This document shows positions 59,007 through 64,000 of a DNA stretch of 64,000 nucleotides, in pieces (position 1 is the first letter of the stretch; every line of letters begins with the position of its first letter). Origin of the DNA: RUG334 sp045599645 (GTDB lineage Bacteria; Muiribacteriota; Ozemobacteria; Ozemobacterales; Ozemobacteraceae); NCBI GenBank assembly GCA_045599645.1, contig JAZRWI010000115.1, positions 34,348 to 98,347 of the forward strand, given 5' to 3'. The position numbers and the translations under genes are program-made. The notes below the pieces were generated by a model that did no database searches, had not been told where the DNA came from, and saw nothing but the letters and a program-made list of their open reading frames with translations.

Positions 59007-59120
59007 GTTGTTTAGCAAAGATATCAGCCAGTCGAAAAAATATAATTGCCTTGAGTTTACTTGTGCGATACAATTAAAATGTATATCTAAAAGAGGATTG
59101 AACACTCAAGGAGGTCCATT

Positions 59121-62100
59121 GTGGACGCAGCTCAACTGTTTTGGTTAGCCCCAGCAGGCTCTTTGCTTGCCTTGGTTTATGCATATTATTTTTATTCTTT
59201 AATGAAGAAATCTGATCCTGGAAGTGAAAAAAACCAGGAAATAGCAGGTTATGTTAAAGAAGGAGCCAAATCCTATCTATTGGCTCAATATAAGGTTGTT
59301 GGTTTATTCTTCATTATAGCCTTCGCCTTTTTCGCATTTTTAGCCTTTGTCCTGGAAGTTCAAAGTCCATGGACTCCAATAGCATTCCTTACAGGTGGCT
59401 TCTTCTCAGCTCTTTCAGGCTACCTTGGAATGAAAACAGCCACAAATGCCAGCAGCAGAACAGCTGTAGCTGCAGGAGAATCCTTGAATTCCGCCCTTCA
59501 GATAGCCTTCCGCAGCGGTGCCGTAATGGGTTTCGTTGTTGTAGGTCTAGGCCTTCTTGACATTTCAATCTGGTGGAAAATCCTCAATTATGTCCTTGAT
59601 AATCAAGGCATGTTCAAAGATAGTATTTTTGCTGTTCATAGCTATACAGAAATTACAACTATCATGCTTACATTTGGTATGGGCGCAAGTTCACAGGCTC
59701 TATTTGCCAGAGTCGGCGGTGGCATATTCACAAAAGCCGCAGACATAGGAGCTGACCTAGTTGCCAAAACAGAAGCTGACATTCCTGAAGATGACCCGCG
59801 TAATCCTGCTGTTATAGCCGATAACGTAGGCGACAATGTTGGTGATGTTGCCGGCATGGGCGCTGACCTTTATGAATCCTATTGCGGTTCTATTCTCGCA
59901 ACAGCAGCACTAGGCGCAGCAGCCTTCAACACTCCAGAACTGCTTCGTTATCAGTTGAATTCAATTCTTCTTCCAATGGCAATAGCTGGCATCGGCATTG
60001 TATTTTCAATCTTCGGCTCTTATAGCATAAATACAAAAGAAGACGCCTCTCAGCGCGAATTGATGAAGTCTTTGAACCGCGGAGTCAATTTTGCTGCCTT
60101 CTTCACCGCAGTAGGAAGCGTAGCATTAGTAAATTCACTTTTACCAAATCAATTTCAGATTCTCGGCTCCATAATATCTGGTCTTATGGCTGGAATCATT
60201 ATAGGCTGGGCAACCAACTACTATACTTCTGAAGATTACAAGCCTACATTCCATATTGCTGACCAGTCATCAACCGGCCCTGCTACAGTAATTATTGAAG
60301 GTGTAGCCACTGGTATGATTTCAACAGCAATACCAGTAATAACAGTTTGCTTCGCAATCCTACTCGCTTATGGTTTTGCCGGTGGTTTTGGAAATCCTGC
60401 AATGGGTCTTTATGGCATAGGTATTGCCGCTGTTGGTATGCTCTCAACCCTTGGCATCACCCTTGCAACAGACGCCTACGGTCCAATAGCTGATAATGCT
60501 GGTGGAAATGCCCAAATGTCAGGCATGTCACCAGAAGTAAGAAAACGCACAGACGCCCTCGATTCTCTTGGTAATACAACAGCTGCCACAGGGAAAGGCT
60601 TCGCTATCGGTTCTGCAGCATTAACTGCTCTTGCACTTCTTGGTGCTTATATTGAAGAAATAAGAATGGCTTTAATCAGAGTAGCTAATTTCAGCGGTTC
60701 AGAACTCAGTAAATACATTTATACAACTGAAGCCACCAGAGTTCCGCTGGAAAATGCTACAATGCATGATTTCATGAACTACTACAACATCAACCTAATG
60801 AACCCAATAGTTCTTGTTGGTGTTTTTATCGGTTCAATGCTTGTTTTCGTATTCAGCGCACTTTCACTGAAAGCAGTTGGAAGAGCCGCTCATAGCATGG
60901 TAGAAGAAGTTCGCCGTCAATTCAAAGACATACCAGGACTTCTTAACGGTGAAGCCAAGGCTGACTATTCTTCCTGTGTTTCCATCTCAACCTATGGTGC
61001 ACAGAAGGAAATGGTTACTCCAAGTCTTATTGCTATCATTATTCCGATTTTAGTAAGTATGTTCTTAGGAGTTGCAGGTGTTGTTGGTATGCTGGTAGGC
61101 GGACTCACAACCGGTTTCGTTCTGGCAATAATGATGTCTAACGCCGGTGGCGCCTGGGATAACGCTAAGAAATTCATCGAAAGCGGTGAATATGGTGGAA
61201 AAGGTTCTGACTGCCACAAAGCAACCGTAATTGGCGATACCGTCGGTGACCCATTCAAAGATACAGCTGGTCCTTCTCTCAATATACTGATTAAGCTTAT
61301 GAGCATGGTTGCTATTGTCGTTGCAGGTCTAACTGTTAATTATTCACCTGTAATCCAGGAAGTTATTGGCTTTGAACCAACCGAATTGACCTACAAGAAA
61401 GAATATGCCAAAACTCATGGTCTCAACGACCTTGATGATTTGACCTTATTAAAACGTCGTTCAAGCGCGATATATGAAGATCCTCTACTTGGAACTGAAG
61501 ACATAATACTTCCAACTGATGAAGACATGCTTAGGGCCAAGAAGATTGGAGCAGACAAGTATAAACCAGACAGATACAGAAGTCTCAAACCATCTCAGGA
61601 AGAAATACAGCAAGCCGTAGAAAAAAGAAAAGCTGACAATGCCGCTAACGGTATTCCGGACAATAATAGCAAATCATCTACTGGCAACAGTGGTTTTGGT
61701 GGTGGATTTGATGGCTTTGATGAACCAAAAGGTACTGATAATTCGAACACCAGTAGTGGTTTTGGCGGTGGCTTCGATAGCTTCGATAACGAACCGAAAG
61801 CCACAAACAAAACAGATACCAGCAGTGGTTTCGGCGATGGGTTTGATGGTGGATTCGATAGCTTTGACAACGAACCGAAAACTACAAATAAAACCGATAC
61901 CAACAGTGGTTTCGACGGTGGATTCGATAGCTTTGCCAATGAGCAGAAAGTTCCTGCCAAAACAGATACCAATAGCGGTTTTGACGCTGGCTTTGATAGC
62001 TTCGATACCCCACAAAAAGCATCTGAAAAGCAAACTGACAATGGTGGTTTCAGTGGTTTCGACAGCTTCGACAAAGAACCAGCTGCCACAGAAGCAAAAA

Positions 62101-62522
62101 CTGTTTCAACAGAAAATCCAGCAAAGCCAGAAGCAGTTGCAGAAAATCAGGTAAAAACAGAAGAATCAACAAATTCTGAACCTATTACTGAACCAACAGA
62201 TAACAATGCTGTCAAAACCGAACAAACTCCTACTACAGAAGCTAAGACCGACAACAGTGCTGTAGAACCAGAAAAAACTCCTAATGAAGAAGCAAAATCT
62301 GATAACAACACAGTAAAATCAGAAGCAACTCCTGTTACTAACACAACTATAGACAATAATGCAGTAAAACCTGAAGAAACTCCAGCTACTAACACAAATA
62401 CTGAAACTAATGCAGTAAAGCATGAAGATGCACTCCAAACAGAAACTTCACCTGCTACCGATACTGCAAAGTCTGAAGAAGCATCTTCAGATAGTTTTAG
62501 TAGCGGATTTGATGCCTTCTAA
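59121..62522 (+). CDS. hppA: Membrane-bound pyrophosphatase (K+-dependent type) with a long repetitive C-terminal tail
   Basis: The GTG start follows AGGAGG. The first about 760 residues are a membrane pyrophosphatase: DNVGDNVGDVAGMGADLYES near 228-247, DNAGGNAQMSG, and GDTVGDPFKDTAGPS near 703-717. It couples PPi hydrolysis to H+ or Na+ pumping. The residues GNTTAATGKG, with Ala where K+-independent enzymes have Lys, predict K+ dependence. Then an insertion-like segment and a tail of about 300 residues follow, with repeats GFGGGFDSFDNEPK and TNS/T, later acidic-proline low complexity, ending SGFDAF. A tail of this kind is not part of the family, which is usually 660-770 residues. Confidence 0.92.
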   Translation: MDAAQLFWLAPAGSLLALVYAYYFYSLMKKSDPGSEKNQEIAGYVKEGAKSYLLAQYKVVGLFFIIAFAFFAFLAFVLEVQSPWTPIAFLTGGFFSALSGYLGMKTATNASSRTAVAAGESLNSALQIAFRSGAVMGFVVVGLGLLDISIWWKILNYVLDNQGMFKDSIFAVHSYTEITTIMLTFGMGASSQALFARVGGGIFTKAADIGADLVAKTEADIPEDDPRNPAVIADNVGDNVGDVAGMGADLYESYCGSILATAALGAAAFNTPELLRYQLNSILLPMAIAGIGIVFSIFGSYSINTKEDASQRELMKSLNRGVNFAAFFTAVGSVALVNSLLPNQFQILGSIISGLMAGIIIGWATNYYTSEDYKPTFHIADQSSTGPATVIIEGVATGMISTAIPVITVCFAILLAYGFAGGFGNPAMGLYGIGIAAVGMLSTLGITLATDAYGPIADNAGGNAQMSGMSPEVRKRTDALDSLGNTTAATGKGFAIGSAALTALALLGAYIEEIRMALIRVANFSGSELSKYIYTTEATRVPLENATMHDFMNYYNINLMNPIVLVGVFIGSMLVFVFSALSLKAVGRAAHSMVEEVRRQFKDIPGLLNGEAKADYSSCVSISTYGAQKEMVTPSLIAIIIPILVSMFLGVAGVVGMLVGGLTTGFVLAIMMSNAGGAWDNAKKFIESGEYGGKGSDCHKATVIGDTVGDPFKDTAGPSLNILIKLMSMVAIVVAGLTVNYSPVIQEVIGFEPTELTYKKEYAKTHGLNDLDDLTLLKRRSSAIYEDPLLGTEDIILPTDEDMLRAKKIGADKYKPDRYRSLKPSQEEIQQAVEKRKADNAANGIPDNNSKSSTGNSGFGGGFDGFDEPKGTDNSNTSSGFGGGFDSFDNEPKATNKTDTSSGFGDGFDGGFDSFDNEPKTTNKTDTNSGFDGGFDSFANEQKVPAKTDTNSGFDAGFDSFDTPQKASEKQTDNGGFSGFDSFDKEPAATEAKTVSTENPAKPEAVAENQVKTEESTNSEPITEPTDNNAVKTEQTPTTEAKTDNSAVEPEKTPNEEAKSDNNTVKSEATPVTNTTIDNNAVKPEETPATNTNTETNAVKHEDALQTETSPATDTAKSEEASSDSFSSGFDAF
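61684..62070 (+). repeat. Tandem repeats in the pyrophosphatase tail
   Basis: The DNA repeats in units of roughly 66-84 bp that encode SGFxGGFDSFDNEPKxxNKTDT variants. Five to six units are visible, starting at about 61684 and fading after 62070. Unit length and sequence vary, so the region should be prone to copy-number change. Confidence 0.75.
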
Positions 62523-62553
62523 CAAATAAACCCATAATAACCGGAGAATTGGA

Positions 62554-63873
62554 ATGAGCAGTTTAGAAGTGTTAGAAAAAACTCTAAGAATGGATCTCAA
62601 AGCAGCTCTAGGCTGCACCGAACCTATAGCAATCGCTCTTGGTGCCTGTCACGCCAAACGACAGATCTCTGGCAATATTGCAAAGGTTGTGCTTAAGTTA
62701 TCAACTAACCTGCTAAAAAACGCAATGGAAGTAGGCATTCCTGGTACTGGCGGCCAAAGAGGTATAGTATTAGCAGCTGCCTTAGGATGCTTGTCCCCAG
62801 CACAGAATCCGGATTTGACATTATTGGGAAACATGACAGACGAATGGCTGTCAGAAGCTCGCAGACTTGTAAAAAACGATATTATAAAGATTGAACTTGT
62901 TGCAGAAAAGCATGGTCTCTACATGGATGTCTCGGTAACAGATGACCGGAACAACGTTGGCAGATGCGTTATATCAGGCAGTCACGAGAATATCATTCTG
63001 ATAGAAAGAAATGGGACAGTTCAATTTTCATCCCACTCAACAGGCGACAATGGTGCCGGGGAATTATTGGCCCAACGCAAAGCATTGTCAGAAGCATCTT
63101 TTACAGAAATATGGAATAACATCGGAAATCTTTCGGAAGATGTCAGAAAGATTATGCTTGATGGCGTAAAAATGAACATCAAGGTCGCAGAAGCAGGTCT
63201 CCACCAGGAAGGCTTCCTCAACATTGGTAATATTTACAACCAGATGATTTCTGAAGGCTTGATTGGCAATGACATAATCAATAAAGCTAAGGCTCTTACA
63301 TCAGCTGCAGTTGATGCAAGAATGTCTGGCTGCGACCTTCAGGTAATGACAAGTGCAGGCTCCGGCAATCAGGGGTTAGCTATTTCCCTACCCCTTTATG
63401 TCTTAGCCCAAGAACTCAAGATTGATGACAAAAAGCTCTCTGAAGCATTAGCCATCGCTCATGGAATTACAAGCGTTATAAAGCACCATACAGGCACTCT
63501 GTCCGCAATGTGTGGCTGCGTAGTATGTGCAGGTGTCGGCTTAACAGCTAGCATAACCTATTTAATGGGTGGCACCTTGGAACAAGCTACCGCTGCAATC
63601 AATAATATGGTTGGAAGCATTACCGGTGTAATTTGCGACGGCGCCAAGGTAGGTTGTGCCATGAAGCTTGTATGCGCTGCAGACTCATCTTTTCAGGCAG
63701 CTATGATGGCCATTAAAGGTTTAAGATTGCCGACGACCAATGGTGTATTAGGTGATGACATAGAAACCAGCCTTGCAAACATCGGTAGAATTGCTTCACA
63801 AGGTATGGTTGAAACTGACGACCAGATTCTTGCCATTATGCTTGGCAAGCCAAACCATAAAAAGCTCAATTGA
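62554..63873 (+). CDS. L-cysteine desulfidase/UPF0597 (YhaM) family protein
   Basis: The 439-residue protein matches UPF0597: LKAALGCTEPIAIALGACHAKR near 15-36, VGIPGTGGQRGIVLAAALG near 58-76, TSAGSGNQGLAISLPLYVLAQ near 264-284 and CGCVVCAGVGLTASITYLMGG near 321-341. The cysteine set supports an iron-sulfur cluster-dependent cysteine desulfidase (CyuA/CdsB) reaction giving H2S, NH3 and pyruvate. It follows the pyrophosphatase gene after 31 bp with a GGAG site; operon is possible. Confidence 0.85.
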   Translation: MSSLEVLEKTLRMDLKAALGCTEPIAIALGACHAKRQISGNIAKVVLKLSTNLLKNAMEVGIPGTGGQRGIVLAAALGCLSPAQNPDLTLLGNMTDEWLSEARRLVKNDIIKIELVAEKHGLYMDVSVTDDRNNVGRCVISGSHENIILIERNGTVQFSSHSTGDNGAGELLAQRKALSEASFTEIWNNIGNLSEDVRKIMLDGVKMNIKVAEAGLHQEGFLNIGNIYNQMISEGLIGNDIINKAKALTSAAVDARMSGCDLQVMTSAGSGNQGLAISLPLYVLAQELKIDDKKLSEALAIAHGITSVIKHHTGTLSAMCGCVVCAGVGLTASITYLMGGTLEQATAAINNMVGSITGVICDGAKVGCAMKLVCAADSSFQAAMMAIKGLRLPTTNGVLGDDIETSLANIGRIASQGMVETDDQILAIMLGKPNHKKLN

Positions 63874-63875
63874 AA

Positions 63876-63962
63876 AAGTAAATGCAACTTTTTTGATATA
63901 CCCATAAAATGCTGAAATTGCATGACTAAACGCAATATTTGCAGAAGTAAATGCAACTTTTT
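63876..63962. repeat. Pair of 18-bp direct repeats near the right edge
   Basis: AAGTAAATGCAACTTTTT occurs at 63876-63893 and again at 63945-63962. The first begins 3 bp after the desulfidase stop codon. The window ends soon after, so I cannot tell whether they belong to a repeat array, an insertion-sequence end or a regulatory site. Confidence 0.6.
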
Positions 63963-64000
63963 AGTGTTAAAACAGGCTTTTTTGATGATATCTGAGCATA

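Noticed and set aside
61595..62154. Open frames on both strands over the pyrophosphatase tail
   Set aside because: Repetitive GC-biased codons keep other frames open; repeats in them simply mirror the tail.

Overview
The window is an AT-rich bacterial chromosome carrying most of a tailed, siphovirus-like prophage (about 1 to 39.2 kb), followed by about 25 kb of ordinary chromosomal genes. The phylum cannot be fixed from the sequence. An apparent lysis spanin, lipoprotein-type signals and many secreted or membrane proteins point to a diderm (Gram-negative-type) cell. The gene set (K+-dependent-type membrane pyrophosphatase, N-acetylglucosamine-6-phosphate deacetylase, an L-cysteine desulfidase-like protein, molybdo-hydroxylase subunits, an ECF-type transporter component) suits an anaerobe.

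Prophage layout. The left edge cuts a plus-strand tyrosine recombinase. Next comes a minus-strand mini-gene for an 18-residue hydrophobic peptide with its own promoter and terminator. From there nearly everything to 36.7 kb is read on the minus strand. Transcription runs from a repressor/immunity region at 36.7-37.4 kb through early genes (excisionase-like, DUF2303, SSB, replication initiator with built-in 11-bp repeats, helicase loader, MazG, ThyX-like, small zinc proteins). It then passes an integrase region at 26-28.6 kb that carries a plus-strand cassette of small genes, and enters the late genes: small and large terminase, gpW-like connector, portal, protease-capsid fusion, tail genes with a -1 frameshift site, tape measure, tail hub with a self-cleaving chaperone domain, diversity-generating retroelement (DGR), lysis genes, DNA methyltransferase and spanin. 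Beyond the repressor lie two plus-strand genes (DUF4365 plus an unknown partner) that look like a lysogenic-conversion or defence pair. The right end is marked by a tRNA 3'-tail fragment with a terminator.

The central system is the complete DGR at 4.0-7.1 kb. It has a target adhesin with a variable repeat at its C-terminus, a 9-bp hairpin just after the gene, an Avd-like accessory protein, a template repeat and a reverse transcriptase with the DGR-type GxxxSQ motif and YMDD. Over 115 aligned bases, 17 of the 18 template/variable differences fall at template adenines on the coding strand. The retroelement would diversify the phage's receptor-binding protein.

Chromosomal part (39.3-64 kb, mostly plus strand): aminotransferase, DUF2971 protein, B12-binding/radical SAM protein, tRNA-Gln(CTG), Ca2+/Na+ antiporter, FloA flotillin, NagA-like deacetylase, Mfd (minus), a degenerate GGDEF-like protein, the iron-sulfur and FAD subunits of a molybdo-hydroxylase without the large subunit, TPR-like proteins, an ATP-grasp-like protein, RecQ, a DUF805 protein, a membrane pyrophosphatase with an unusual repetitive tail, and an L-cysteine desulfidase-like protein.
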